22,451 bases of DNA from Prolixibacteraceae bacterium (GCA_023228025.1 JALOCD010000067.1:1-22451); one strand, 5' to 3'; shown: positions 1 through 8,384, numbered from the stretch's first letter. The notes: generated by a model from the letters alone, not told the origin. Made by a program: numbers and translations.

Positions 1-87
1 CTCGCCGCAGGAGGAGCAATGTCCGATCCATTTGGGTGAGGCATATCCGCAATTCTGACAGACAAACGATGTTTTTAATTTTGCCAA
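1..87 (-). CDS. radA: DNA repair protein RadA, N-terminus only (cut by window edge)
   Basis: Only the first 29 codons are in the window; the gene runs off the left edge. Read from a TTG start they give a short basic leader and then the four-cysteine zinc finger of RadA/Sms: CQNCGY, PKWIGHC and SSCGE (C-X2-C ... C-X2-C). RadA is a RecA-like ATPase that promotes branch migration during recombination repair. The TTG lies one base after the panD stop codon, so radA is probably the last gene of a panC-panD-radA transcript. TTG is chosen because the family normally begins MAK-x-K-T-x-F-x-C and no ATG fits. The ATPase and Lon-like domains cannot be checked here. Confidence 0.8.
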   Translation of the reverse strand, partial: MAKLKTSFVCQNCGYASPKWIGHCSSCGE

Positions 88-88
88 T

Positions 89-439
89 TTATACCAGTCT
101 GTTGGTTTCAGTATCCGGGAAAATAATCCAAGGCTCAAAGGTTTTTGCCTCTTCGAAATCCATGGATGCGTATGAGACGATGATGATCACATCGCCCACA
201 ACGACTTTACGGGCAGCAGGGCCATTGAGAATGATGTCGCCGGATTTTCTGCGCCCCCGAATGACATAAGTCTCAAACCTTTCCCCATTGTTGATGTTGA
301 CAATCTGAACCTTCTCATTCTCGATCAGGTTGGCAGCATTCATCAACTCTTCATCGATGGTAATACTCCCGACATACTGAAGGTCGGCCCCCGTCACTGT
401 TACCCTGTGAATTTTCGACTTGCAAACTTCTATAAACAT
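89..439 (-). CDS. panD: Aspartate 1-decarboxylase (pyruvoyl enzyme)
   Basis: Converts L-aspartate to beta-alanine, one of the two substrates of PanC, in the cytoplasm. The 116-residue length matches the family (about 115-130). The Gly24-Ser25 self-cleavage site is present (YVGSITID); cleavage turns Ser25 into the pyruvoyl cofactor. Lys9, Arg54 and Tyr58, the usual substrate and processing residues, are at their expected numbers, as is the NGPAAR segment of the barrel. The gene follows panC by 11 bases and precedes radA by one base, so the two beta-alanine/pantothenate steps are co-transcribed. I see nothing abnormal in the reading frame. Confidence 0.95.
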   Translation of the reverse strand: MFIEVCKSKIHRVTVTGADLQYVGSITIDEELMNAANLIENEKVQIVNINNGERFETYVIRGRRKSGDIILNGPAARKVVVGDVIIIVSYASMDFEEAKTFEPWIIFPDTETNRLV

Positions 440-450
440 CTTGAATATAT

Positions 451-1296
451 TTATTTAGCAAAAATAATGTTGTCTATCAATCGTACCTTTCCGGCAAAAA
501 CGGCAATGCATCCTACTTTTGATCCCTTCTGGTCCCAGGAGGAGACAGCTTCGAGGGTCAATTCATCCACAATTTCAAAGTATTCAACCCGAAGCAACCC
601 CGACAAATTTATCCTGTCCTTTACATGCTTTTTGACCTCTTCAGGTGTAAAGTGGCCCGCTTCTTCCAATGCAATTTGCAACGACTTGTAAATTAGTGGT
701 GCAATGGTGCGGTGTTCAGGGGTAAGCAGCATATTTCTTGAGCTCATTGCAAGGCCATCTGCCTCCCGAACGATGTCGCATGCCACAATCCCGATAGGAA
801 GGTTTAGCATGGAACACATATTTTTAATGATCGAATATTGCTGAAAATCTTTCAACCCAAAATAGGCCTTGTCCGGTTTGACCACATCGAACAATTTGCT
901 CACTACTTGTGCAACCCCGTTAAAATGACCAGGCCGGAATTGACCTTCCATAACCAATTCCAATGCACCAAAGTCAAATTTGCGGTTATCCGGCTCAGGA
1001 TAGATCTCTTCTACTGCAGGGGCAAAAACATAATCGCACGGGCTATCTGCAAGAAGGGCTAAATCCGAATCAAGCCTCCGTGGGTAATTCCGAAGATCAT
1101 TGGGGTCGTTGAACTGGGTTGGATTGACGAAAATGGAGACAACTACCCGATCGTTTTCCGATCCGGCACGATTCACCAAAGAGAGATGTCCCTGGTGCAA
1201 AGCCCCCATGGTCGGTACAAAACCAATGGTAAGTCCATTGTGCTTGTCCGCATTGAGCGCTTGGCGCAACTCACTTATTGTCTTGAAAAGCTCCAT
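451..1296 (-). CDS. panC: Pantothenate synthetase (pantoate-beta-alanine ligase)
   Basis: Joins pantoate and beta-alanine with ATP to make pantothenate (vitamin B5), the coenzyme A precursor. The signature PTMGALHQGHLSLV carries the HxGH nucleotide-binding motif (His34 and His37 from the chosen start). KDFQQ and SSRN, the other nucleotidyl-transfer motifs, are also present. I chose the ATG at 1296, giving 281 residues, because MELFKTISELRQAL aligns with normal PanC N-termini. The frame is open to an upstream ATG at 1320 that would add eight residues (MHVESDVK), but that ATG overlaps a likely promoter box at 1318-1325. It is the first gene of the panC-panD-radA run and diverges from the GT5-like gene across an inverted repeat. 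Confidence 0.93.
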   Translation of the reverse strand: MELFKTISELRQALNADKHNGLTIGFVPTMGALHQGHLSLVNRAGSENDRVVVSIFVNPTQFNDPNDLRNYPRRLDSDLALLADSPCDYVFAPAVEEIYPEPDNRKFDFGALELVMEGQFRPGHFNGVAQVVSKLFDVVKPDKAYFGLKDFQQYSIIKNMCSMLNLPIGIVACDIVREADGLAMSSRNMLLTPEHRTIAPLIYKSLQIALEEAGHFTPEEVKKHVKDRINLSGLLRVEYFEIVDELTLEAVSSWDQKGSKVGCIAVFAGKVRLIDNIIFAK

Positions 1297-1317
1297 TTTG
1301 ACGTCTGATTCAACATG

Positions 1318-1325
1318 CAAAGTTA
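1318..1325 (-). promoter_or_regulatory. Candidate Bacteroidota -7 box for panC
   Basis: On the minus strand this reads TAACTTTG, a full match to the TAnnTTTG -7 element of Bacteroidota housekeeping promoters. It lies 21 bases before the ATG at 1296, so transcription would begin just upstream of that ATG and the ATG at 1320 would be outside or at the very edge of the message. No clear -33 TTTG is visible; that position falls in the iterated repeat at 1331-1380. Confidence 0.45.
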
Positions 1326-1330
1326 AGGAA

Positions 1331-1451
1331 AAAAGAAGTGCCTAAAGTATTTAAAGTGCCTTAAATGCCTAAAGTAAAAGCCATCAAAATGGGGAGTCCA
1401 AAAGTACTTTAGGCACTCTAGTTCACTTTAGGCACTCTAGGCACTTCTTTT
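1331..1451. repeat. Imperfect inverted repeat with iterated TGCCTAAAGT word, between panC and the GT5-like gene
   Basis: The left arm (about 1331-1380) contains AGTGCCTAAAGT, AAAGTGCCTTAAA and TGCCTAAAGT in series. The right arm (about 1400-1451) has the reverse complements (ACTTTAGGCACT twice, then AGGCACTTCTTTT). The outer ends match exactly (AAAAGAAGTGCCTA against TAGGCACTTCTTTT). Arms are about 50 bp with a roughly 20-base centre, so the DNA could extrude as a cruciform. There is no ORF inside. It sits between two divergent promoters. Confidence 0.75.
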
Positions 1452-1489
1452 CCTTTCACTTAGTTTAACTTTTGCCTTCCTGAAATAGG

Positions 1490-1520
1490 TTGAAAGTTGC
1501 GGAATTTTTATATATTTTTG
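1490..1520 (+). promoter_or_regulatory. Candidate Bacteroidota promoter for the GT5-like gene
   Basis: TTG at 1490-1492 and TATTTTTG at 1513-1520 match the -33 (TTTG) and -7 (TAnnTTTG) elements with a 20-base gap. The ATG follows 22 bases after the -7 box. The spacing fits the known consensus; use in the cell is inferred. Confidence 0.55.
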
Positions 1521-1542
1521 CAAAACATTTTAAGTTTAAAAA

Positions 1543-2346
1543 ATGGAAAAAAAGAAGGTTCTATTTATCTCACAGGAAATCACCCCTTATCTGCCTGAAT
1601 CAGAGATTGCCGGGATTGGAAGGTATCTGCCTCAGGGTATACAGGAACGCGGGAAAGAGATCCGTACCTTCATGCCACGTTTTGGGAATGTCAATGAAAG
1701 AAGAAACCAGTTACATGAAGTGATCCGTTTATCGGGAATGAATCTGATCATCAACGACAACGATCATCCGCTGATAATCAAGGTTGCATCGATCCAGGCA
1801 GCCAGGATGCAAGTGTACTTTATCGACAATGAAGATTATTTCCAAAGAAAATATTCATTGAAAGACGAAAATGATGTTGAGTTCGAAGACAACGACGAGC
1901 GTGCAATTTTCTTCGCCAGAGGCGTTTTGGAGACGGTCATCAAGCTTCGCTGGTCGCCTGATATCATCCATTGCCATGGATGGTTTACCGGTATGGTTCC
2001 ACTTTTTGTCAAGAAGACCTACAAGGACAATCCGTTGTTTGCAAATACACGCATCGTATATTCGGTCTACGACGATCATTTCGTAAGCCCGCTAAACCCT
2101 GAGATGGCCAGAAAGATCGCAGAAGATGGTATCAACCTGAAAGATATCTCAGTCATCAATGAACCGACTTTTGAGAATTATACCAAGCTCGCGCTTACCT
2201 ATTCGGATGCAGCCATCAAAGGAAGTGAAGTGATTAATCCTGTCATCGAACAACATATAAAGGCTTCAGGAATGCAGTATCTCGACTATCAGCCAAAAGA
2301 GAGTTACATCGATTCCTATTTCGATTTTTACAATAATATTTTATAA
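1543..2346 (+). CDS. Short GT5-like (glycogen/starch synthase catalytic-domain) protein
   Basis: The 267 residues correspond only to the N-terminal Rossmann half of GT5 glycogen/starch synthases. The beginning (VLFISQEITPYL ... GIGRYLPQGIQERGKEIR) and the middle (SPDIIHCHGWFTGMVPLF) align with the usual synthase segments. Full-length synthases have about 480 residues and a second nucleotide-binding half, which is absent. The KxGG motif near residue 15 that binds ADP-glucose is also not present: the stretch reads PESEIAGIGRYLP. Similar short versions beside panC are, from memory, common in Bacteroidales and often named glycogen synthase, so this is probably not a local truncation. Catalysis is doubtful; a structural or regulatory role is possible. 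It ends one base before the DUF4270 gene. Confidence 0.7.
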   Translation: MEKKKVLFISQEITPYLPESEIAGIGRYLPQGIQERGKEIRTFMPRFGNVNERRNQLHEVIRLSGMNLIINDNDHPLIIKVASIQAARMQVYFIDNEDYFQRKYSLKDENDVEFEDNDERAIFFARGVLETVIKLRWSPDIIHCHGWFTGMVPLFVKKTYKDNPLFANTRIVYSVYDDHFVSPLNPEMARKIAEDGINLKDISVINEPTFENYTKLALTYSDAAIKGSEVINPVIEQHIKASGMQYLDYQPKESYIDSYFDFYNNIL

Positions 2347-2347
2347 T

Positions 2348-3679
2348 TTGCGCCGGTTTACTAAAAAGTTGATTCAATTGAAAAATCGATATTTTGAAGC
2401 TTTTGCCCTTGTTGGGTCTTCCATAATAATATCTCTCCTATTCACCGGTTGCAAGAAAGGTGACGAAAGTTTGGGACGAAATCTAATCCCCGGTAGTTCT
2501 GCTGTTTACTCAAGGACTTACTCAGAATCCGGCACCATCAAGTCTTTTACTTTTACAGACGATAAGATCAGGGTAGACCGCCCGGCTTATAACTATATCG
2601 GTAGTTTCAACGATCCGCTATTCGGTCGGACTGACGGTGCTTTTGCGGCACAATACAGACTGGCTGCAAATCCTGATTATGATGCTACAGCCACACTGGA
2701 TTCATTGATCCTGCGGTTAACCTATAAGCGGATTTATGGAGATACCGCAACGGTGCAAAACTTGAAAGTATATGAGCTGACCGGTGACCTGGAATACGAT
2801 GCCAAATACATGTCATCCTTTAACCTTAAATCGTTGGCTTCGACAACACCTGTTGGATCAGTAAGTTTTATTCCAAAATTTAAAACAGACTCTGCCAAGA
2901 CGGATACAACGACCCAATATGTACGCGTCAATCTGGATCCTGCCCTCGGCAACCGCTTGATTAAACTGGACTCGCTCCATATGATTTCGAATGAAGTTTT
3001 CCTTAAAAATTTCAAGGGATTGTACGTGGAAGCCGCCTCTACCGGAAGAAAAGGGACTTTAATCGGACTCACGGCAGCCGGATCCGGCATGGGACTCTAT
3101 TACCATACTGCGAAGAAAGACTCGCTCTTCTTTTCTTACAACGTCACCACCAATTCTGCCAATGTCGCTGCCTTTTCGCACGATTACCGGAATAGCGCAT
3201 TCTCGGCACATTTGAACCAGGAGCTCATTCAGGATACCCTGGTTTATCTTCAGCCTACCGGAGGCACCAAAGTAAAGATCAATATTCCATCCTTAAATAA
3301 ATGGAAGGATTCGACCATGTACGCAGTCAGCAAGGCTTCTCTCACCTTTTTTGTCGATACGCTTGTCTCTGATCCAAGGCGTTACAAGATGCCCTCCTCA
3401 GTCTATCTTAAATACACAGACAGTACCGGCGCTGAGGCCTTCCCAAAAGACAGCCAGTTGTCGAGCACCTATTACGGAGGTAGTTATGATGCAACAACCG
3501 CCAGTTACACCTTCAATATTACCAGGCACCTTGAGCAGATCCTGAAAGGTGAGATCGATAATACCAGTTTCTTTCTGGTCAATGCTGATCGCAACGGATC
3601 GCCTTACCGTGTAGTGCTTAAAGGTGGAAATAGTTCGCGCCCAATTCAGCTGAATATAAAATACACCAGATACCAGTAA
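2348..3679 (+). CDS. DUF4270-family lipoprotein
   Basis: A 443-residue protein with a lipoprotein signal peptide: a basic start, a hydrophobic run at about residues 19-33, and the lipobox LFTGC with Cys35. KKGDES follows the cysteine, a charged stretch like those seen on exported, surface-directed Bacteroidota lipoproteins. The mature part is rich in Thr, Ser, Tyr and Asp with alternating hydrophobic residues, consistent with beta-strands. I assign DUF4270 from the early GRNLIPGS motif and from the usual position after the GT5-like gene. Function is unknown. The only suitable start is a TTG one base after the preceding stop, so the two genes are likely translated from one message. Other TTG codons at residues 8 and 11 could also serve. 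Confidence 0.75.
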   Translation: MRRFTKKLIQLKNRYFEAFALVGSSIIISLLFTGCKKGDESLGRNLIPGSSAVYSRTYSESGTIKSFTFTDDKIRVDRPAYNYIGSFNDPLFGRTDGAFAAQYRLAANPDYDATATLDSLILRLTYKRIYGDTATVQNLKVYELTGDLEYDAKYMSSFNLKSLASTTPVGSVSFIPKFKTDSAKTDTTTQYVRVNLDPALGNRLIKLDSLHMISNEVFLKNFKGLYVEAASTGRKGTLIGLTAAGSGMGLYYHTAKKDSLFFSYNVTTNSANVAAFSHDYRNSAFSAHLNQELIQDTLVYLQPTGGTKVKINIPSLNKWKDSTMYAVSKASLTFFVDTLVSDPRRYKMPSSVYLKYTDSTGAEAFPKDSQLSSTYYGGSYDATTASYTFNITRHLEQILKGEIDNTSFFLVNADRNGSPYRVVLKGGNSSRPIQLNIKYTRYQ

Positions 3680-3766
3680 TTGTCAAGCCTGTTCTCTTCG
3701 TTGAGATAACCAGGAATTGGGTTCTGCTAAGCCTGTAACCAAGATCATGTAAATTAAAGTCAAACT

Positions 3767-5644
3767 GTGGTAAAAAGATTCGTACATATTGTTGCTTCAG
3801 TTTTGGTTCCTTTGCTGCTGGTTTACTCGTGCGCCAACATGGGAATGCCCAAAGGCGGTCCCAAAGACAAGGCAGCACCCTTCATTGTAAAGAGCATTCC
3901 GGAGAATAACCAGTTGAATTTTAAAGACAACAAGATTCGAATTAGCTTTGATGAATTTGTTGTCCCGGATGAAATGAATGAAAAATTTATCGTTTCACCA
4001 CCGACGACCAAGAAACCTATTTTCAAAACAAAAGGCAAAACATTCATCGTAGACCTGAACGAGAAACTTCGACCCAATACCACCTATTCGCTTGATTTCA
4101 AAGACGGAATCGTCGACAACAACGAAAAAAACAGATACAAGAACCTGCGTTTAGCCTTCTCTACCGGTCCGACGCTAGACTCGCTCCGCATCGTTGGTTT
4201 TGTCAGGGATGCATTTACGCTCGAACCCTCAAAAAACTGCTTTATCCTTCTTTACAAAGGATCTTCCGATACCCTTGTGCACAAGACACGCCCTGATTTC
4301 ATAGGAAAAACCAATGCGCAGGGATTCTTTGCAGTTACCAATCTGCCAAAAGCCAGTTACCTGATGTATGCCTTGAGCGATATCGATAACAACCTGAAAT
4401 ACACATCCGGAGTAGATTCAATTGCCTTTCTGGGATCAAGAATTGAACCTTCCGCCGAATTTCAACCCCAACGGGATACGGTAGTCACCGGAGCAGACAC
4501 GCTTGTGGTTCTTGGGAAGACGAGATTTTATCCGGATCCTATCAATTTTTCCCTTTTCTTCGAGAAAGGATTTGATCTGAACCTCGACAAATATGAGCGC
4601 CCCAACCGCAAAACCATCGATCTTACCTTCACCGGCTCGACGGCCGATACCTTCAATATAGAGGTACTTAATGTCCATCCGAAAGGCCCCTGGAACATCA
4701 TTGAAAAGAGTAAAAAGTCAGATACCCTGAAAATATGGCTGACAGATTCATTGGTTTACAAAAGGGATACACTCGCCCTAAAGCTCTCCTATCTTCAACA
4801 GGACAGCCTCGGACACTTTTTTACCAAGAAGGATACAATAAAACTATATCTATCTGACAGCCAGATAAATAAACCAGAAAAAGAAAAGCGTAAAGAGCGC
4901 AGGAAAATAGTCACTGAACAAAAAAGTGTTACATTGACAACAAATTTGGGCAGTATCCTGGATACCTACCGGGATGTTCAAATTGAGTCGCCTGAACCCA
5001 TATTATCCTTTGACACATCACTGGTAGGGCTATTTGTGAAAAAAGATACCTCATTTTACAAGATTCCCCCGAAAATCAGGCCTGACCCTGTTAATCACCG
5101 AAGGTTCCTACTCTCCTATCCGTGGGAATTTGGAACCTCTTACAAACTTACGATAGATTCGACGGCGCTTCATACCATCTATGGCATGTATGGAAAGGCG
5201 CTAAAAAACGAGTTCAGGACACAGGAAGAGGAACACTACGGCAAAATAATCTACTTCATCAAGAACGTCAAAGGGCCAACCATCATCCAGCTTCTTGAGA
5301 ATTCCGCGACCGAAAAATTGATGAAGAGTGTAAATATCGACAAAGATGGTGAGATCACCATTCCTTTCCTTGAACCGCAAAAATACTTGATGAAGGCCAT
5401 CTTCGACAGGAACAAAAATGGAGTTTGGGATTCGGGAAATCTCAAGGAGAAACTTGAACCTGAAGAAGTTTGTTACAACCTGAACGTCATTAAAGTTCGC
5501 TCCAACTGGGACAATAAGAATATCTGGACCCTTCCTGATCCGGCCGGTTTTAGAAAAAAGATTGTCGATGAGGAAGTGGAAGCAGAAAAATTAATCAAGA
5601 AGAAGAAAGTCAACAATGCGCCGCAAAGAACAAAACTTTTTTAA
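3767..5644 (+). CDS. Ig-like domain lipoprotein
   Basis: A 625-residue exported protein beginning at GTG. Residues 5-21 form a hydrophobic signal ending in the lipobox LVYSC (Cys22). Residues about 38-133 look like a bacterial Ig-like fold of the SbsA/Big_5 type: they open with PFIVKSIPENN and close with a LAFSTG strand. A carboxypeptidase-regulatory-like segment follows (about 145-215, TNAQGFFAVTNLP). Near the C-terminus is a second one with DRNKNGVWDSG, a Ca-loop-like Asp/Asn motif. The tail is strongly basic (KKKKVNN). The protein is probably anchored in the outer membrane; I infer a structural or envelope role without a known substrate. It is 87 bases from the DUF4270 gene and 19 bases before the small gene that follows. 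Confidence 0.75.
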   Translation: MVKRFVHIVASVLVPLLLVYSCANMGMPKGGPKDKAAPFIVKSIPENNQLNFKDNKIRISFDEFVVPDEMNEKFIVSPPTTKKPIFKTKGKTFIVDLNEKLRPNTTYSLDFKDGIVDNNEKNRYKNLRLAFSTGPTLDSLRIVGFVRDAFTLEPSKNCFILLYKGSSDTLVHKTRPDFIGKTNAQGFFAVTNLPKASYLMYALSDIDNNLKYTSGVDSIAFLGSRIEPSAEFQPQRDTVVTGADTLVVLGKTRFYPDPINFSLFFEKGFDLNLDKYERPNRKTIDLTFTGSTADTFNIEVLNVHPKGPWNIIEKSKKSDTLKIWLTDSLVYKRDTLALKLSYLQQDSLGHFFTKKDTIKLYLSDSQINKPEKEKRKERRKIVTEQKSVTLTTNLGSILDTYRDVQIESPEPILSFDTSLVGLFVKKDTSFYKIPPKIRPDPVNHRRFLLSYPWEFGTSYKLTIDSTALHTIYGMYGKALKNEFRTQEEEHYGKIIYFIKNVKGPTIIQLLENSATEKLMKSVNIDKDGEITIPFLEPQKYLMKAIFDRNKNGVWDSGNLKEKLEPEEVCYNLNVIKVRSNWDNKNIWTLPDPAGFRKKIVDEEVEAEKLIKKKKVNNAPQRTKLF

Positions 5645-5663
5645 ACCAATTCAATCATAAGTT

Positions 5664-5945
5664 ATGGCAAGTATCAGACAGTTAAAGAAGGAGATAGAAT
5701 TTTTATCTTCACAGATGATCGGTGATTGCATCGATTTTGTACAGACCTTCAATGGCAAAGAGATGGAAGCAATGGCAGTGATTGACGAAATCGTTCTCCT
5801 GCACAACAATACGATCGACAAAATCAACAATCCGGACGGGAAAGATAATCCCAAACTGGTCAAAGGGTTTTATCAGAAACTTAAACAAGACTATGTCAAT
5901 GGCATCAACGATGCCTACAAAAAACTGGAAGGTTTGGTGAAATAA
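5664..5945 (+). CDS. Small uncharacterised protein
   Basis: 93 residues, no signal peptide or membrane segment, acidic and mostly helical in appearance. I do not recognise a family with confidence; small proteins with this look (MxSIRxLKKEIxFL start, FNGKE and GINDAYKKLE in the body) occur in Bacteroidota genomes. ATG start 19 bases after the Ig-like lipoprotein, same strand, so probably the last gene of that transcript. A hairpin follows directly. An opposite-strand frame over the same DNA is open but has no recognisable content. Confidence 0.7.
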   Translation: MASIRQLKKEIEFLSSQMIGDCIDFVQTFNGKEMEAMAVIDEIVLLHNNTIDKINNPDGKDNPKLVKGFYQKLKQDYVNGINDAYKKLEGLVK

Positions 5946-5949
5946 TGAA

Positions 5950-5975
5950 AAAGGATGAGCGATGGCCCATCCTTT
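5950..5975. terminator. Hairpin between convergent genes
   Basis: AAAGGATG (5950-5957) pairs with CATCCTTT (5968-5975) around a 10-base loop, followed by a T-rich run on the plus strand. It lies in the 36-base gap between two genes that point at each other and could end both transcripts. Confidence 0.6.
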
Positions 5976-5981
5976 CTTATT

Positions 5982-7610
5982 TTACTTTACGCTGACCATC
6001 TTGTCCTTGCTGTTGATGGTCTTTATCGCATCCTGCAAGGTATTGTCGATGGCGCTGATGATACTGTAAAAGCCCTCTTCCCCAATGATGTTTCTGGCAA
6101 TGTAAGCCATCAATTGGGTCTCAATGATCTTGCCCGAAGTTTTTATTCCGGCTTCATTGTTGGCTACTCCGTTTTTAACCGCATACTGTAAAAACTCATT
6201 AAGAATAGACCTTTTACGCAACAGACCTGTAAATTCCGTCCCGGTTTTAAGTTTCGACAATTCGACGCGGTGCTTGTCGGCATAGTCGAAAGCATATTGG
6301 TAAACCAGTCCCTTCTGCATGATTTTAAAGAGGTAGGAAGAGTTCCCTGAAGTATCGGCCGGAACAAAGATGTCGGGCATGATCCCCCCACCGCCATAGA
6401 CGACCCTTTTCAGACGGGTGAAATATTTTGCCGTATCGGCCATGTGAATGCTATCCTTTTGCTCCATCTCTCCATGGACAAACCTCCTGGTCAGGTCGGC
6501 ATAATAATCATCCGCTCCGTGCTTGTAAGACTTTTGTATGCATCTTCCCGAAGGGGTATAATACCTGGCCACCGTTAGCCGAATGGCAGAACCATCATAA
6601 AACGGGATCTGCTCCTGAACAAGGCCTTTGCCAAAAGTCCGTCTGCCAATAATCGTTCCCCGGTCATTGTCCTGAACAGCTCCTGCAAAGATCTCACTGG
6701 CCGAGGCCGAATATTCATCAACAAGAATCACCACCCTTTTCCCAAAGAACTTTCCTCGGTTCTCCGCATCAAATTCCCTTTTAGGCTGGGTTCTGCCTGC
6801 CGTATAGACGATGAGCTCGCCTTTGTCGAGCAATTCGCTCACCATACGTATAACCGCGCTTAAATAGCCTCCAGGATTGCCACGAAGGTCGATGATGACC
6901 TGGTCGGCGCCACCACTCTCCAATTTGGCCATGGCGCCCATAAACTCTTCGTAGGTGCGTTCTGCAAACCGGCCAATCTTCACATACCCGGTCTTGTTGT
7001 CGAGCAGGTAAGAGACATCAACACTATTAATTGGAATATCCCCCCTGGTAATGTTGAAACTCAGCAATCCCGGTAGTCCCTTTCGCCAGATACTTACATT
7101 AACTTTGGTTCCCTTGGGGCCACGCAATTTCTTGAACACAAGTTCGTTTTTAATATTCTTGCCTACCATGGTTGAATCCCCAACCTTGACAATCCTGTCA
7201 CCGGCCCGGATGCCCAATTTCTGTGAAGGCCCTCCCGAGATTACATCAATCACCATCACAGTATCATTCTGGATGGAGAACTGAACACCGATGCCGCCAA
7301 AATTGCCGGTCATCTCTTCCGTGATTCCCTGCAAATCTTTGGCGGGGATATAGGTGGTATGCGGATCCAACTGCTTGAGCATTTCCGGAATGGCATCTTC
7401 AACGATCTTCTTTGAATCAACGGTATCAACATAATTACCTTCAATCAATTTCATGACCACATCCAGCTTACTGTTGTTGCTAACCTGGGTGGGTACAAGG
7501 GCCCCAATTTTTCTGTTCTGCAATTTTATCCCCAACCAGACGCCGAATATGAGCGTTACTGCCAATAAAACGGGCATCCAGGTAGATAATTTTTTGTTGT
7601 TGTTTTCCAT
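5982..7610 (-). CDS. S41 C-terminal processing protease, membrane-anchored, with PDZ domain
   Basis: 542 residues. A single hydrophobic segment (about 11-29) after a short basic start makes an inner-membrane anchor with the bulk in the periplasm. Then come the N-terminal helical part ending in LDPHTTYIP, the PDZ domain (about 98-180) and the S41 core. The serine-lysine pair is visible: Ser303 in SASASEIFAG and Lys328 in TFGKGLVQ, 25 residues apart as in Prc and CtpB. DLRGNPGGYL (241-250) is the usual oxyanion-side motif. The extended C-terminal region is typical of Bacteroidota copies. Substrates are unknown; the family trims periplasmic proteins at their C-termini. A 185-base spacer with repeats separates it from the dCMP deaminase gene upstream. 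Confidence 0.9.
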   Translation of the reverse strand: MENNNKKLSTWMPVLLAVTLIFGVWLGIKLQNRKIGALVPTQVSNNSKLDVVMKLIEGNYVDTVDSKKIVEDAIPEMLKQLDPHTTYIPAKDLQGITEEMTGNFGGIGVQFSIQNDTVMVIDVISGGPSQKLGIRAGDRIVKVGDSTMVGKNIKNELVFKKLRGPKGTKVNVSIWRKGLPGLLSFNITRGDIPINSVDVSYLLDNKTGYVKIGRFAERTYEEFMGAMAKLESGGADQVIIDLRGNPGGYLSAVIRMVSELLDKGELIVYTAGRTQPKREFDAENRGKFFGKRVVILVDEYSASASEIFAGAVQDNDRGTIIGRRTFGKGLVQEQIPFYDGSAIRLTVARYYTPSGRCIQKSYKHGADDYYADLTRRFVHGEMEQKDSIHMADTAKYFTRLKRVVYGGGGIMPDIFVPADTSGNSSYLFKIMQKGLVYQYAFDYADKHRVELSKLKTGTEFTGLLRKRSILNEFLQYAVKNGVANNEAGIKTSGKIIETQLMAYIARNIIGEEGFYSIISAIDNTLQDAIKTINSKDKMVSVK

Positions 7611-7651
7611 TTAACGAATTGAATTCTATATTTATTTTTTATTTTAATTCC

Positions 7652-7809
7652 CCCTTCGACAGGCTCAGGGACCGGGTGGTTTCGTTAGGCTGTGGAGCTT
7701 CGGCCCTTCGACAGGCCCAGGGACCGTTCTCATCGTCCCAGTCATCCTAGTCGTCCCAGTCCCTCCGTCTCTCCGTCTCTCCGTCCCCCAGTCTCCTAGT
7801 CTCCCAGTC
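7652..7809. repeat. Dispersed-repeat cluster between the S41 protease and dCMP deaminase genes
   Basis: Two near-identical 23-bp copies that begin CCCTTCGACAGG and end CAGGGACCG lie at 7652-7674 and 7704-7726. They are followed by iterated short words: CGTCCCAGT, CATCCTAGT, CGTCCCAGT (9-bp period), then CTCCGTCT and CTCCTAGT/CTCCCAGT (8-bp period) to about 7809. The last part runs into the 3' end of the deaminase gene. Related words appear reverse-complemented at 12175-12219, and the 23-bp unit again at 12299-12353. Confidence 0.8.
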
Positions 7810-8224
7810 CTTTAATCTGCACCACCTCAATCTTCGCCCGTTCCAGCAGTTCAATTCCGTCATTCAGGTGGTAATTCTCCGAAAAGACGACCCGAACAAT
7901 TCCGGCCTGAATAATCAATTTTGCACACTCAATGCAGGGTGATGAGGTAACGTACAAAGTCGCGCCATCACTGCTGTTGTGCGATTTGGCTATCTTTGTT
8001 ATTGCATTAGCCTCTGCATGAAGCACATAGGGCTTGGTCTTATTGTTTTCGTCCTCGCAAATATTCTCAAATCCGGATGGCGTCCCGTTGTACCCATCCG
8101 AGATGATCATTTTGTTTTTTATCAGAAGGGCGCCTACCTGCCTCCGTATGCAATAGGAATTTTCGGCCCAAACGGCTGCCATCCGAAGGTAGCGTTCATC
8201 GAGCTTTAATTGTTTATCGGTCAT
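7796..8224 (-). CDS. dCMP deaminase (deoxycytidylate deaminase, ComEB-like)
   Basis: A zinc-dependent cytidine-deaminase-fold enzyme that converts dCMP to dUMP, feeding thymidylate synthesis. The zinc site is complete: HAE at residues 69-71, with Glu71 as the catalytic acid, and PC-x2-C with Cys97 and Cys100. The GYNGTPSGF segment (44-52) is typical of dCMP deaminases and separates it from tRNA or cytosine deaminases. Length (142) is normal. The last four residues (GLGD) and the stop codon are encoded by the iterated repeat described at 7652-7809, so the native tail was probably replaced. The upstream spacer holds a short TTATGAG repeat and the remains of a toxin gene. Confidence 0.9.
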   Translation of the reverse strand: MTDKQLKLDERYLRMAAVWAENSYCIRRQVGALLIKNKMIISDGYNGTPSGFENICEDENNKTKPYVLHAEANAITKIAKSHNSSDGATLYVTSSPCIECAKLIIQAGIVRVVFSENYHLNDGIELLERAKIEVVQIKGLGD

Positions 8225-8262
8225 TTCAAAATCATTAATTCTTCTATTAAGCGGTTGTGCCC

Positions 8263-8292
8263 AGTTATGAGTTATGAGTGATAAGTGATGAA
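8263..8292. repeat. Iterated TTATGAG word, left arm
   Basis: TTATGAG, TTATGAG, TGATAAG and TGATGA follow each other with a 7-bp period. The reverse-complement form is found at 8840-8864, on the far side of the UPF0175 locus, so that locus lies between two inverted arms about 550 bp apart. The same word also occurs at 18036-18154. The DNA from 8293 to 8384 shows no gene. Confidence 0.65.
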
Positions 8293-8384
8293 CTGAGGAT
8301 AAGCTGTTGCTATATATAAATGAAACACTTAAATTCCAAACATCATCCTTGGGAATTCATTCTATCGGGAAATCTGCCTTTTAG

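Noticed and set aside
1297..1320. Upstream ATG for panC adding eight residues
   Set aside because: It overlaps a full TAnnTTTG box, and the ATG at 1296 gives the family's normal N-terminus.
7652..7809. CRISPR array
   Set aside because: Units are 8-9 bp or 23 bp and lack 25-40-base unique spacers at regular distance; no cas genes nearby.
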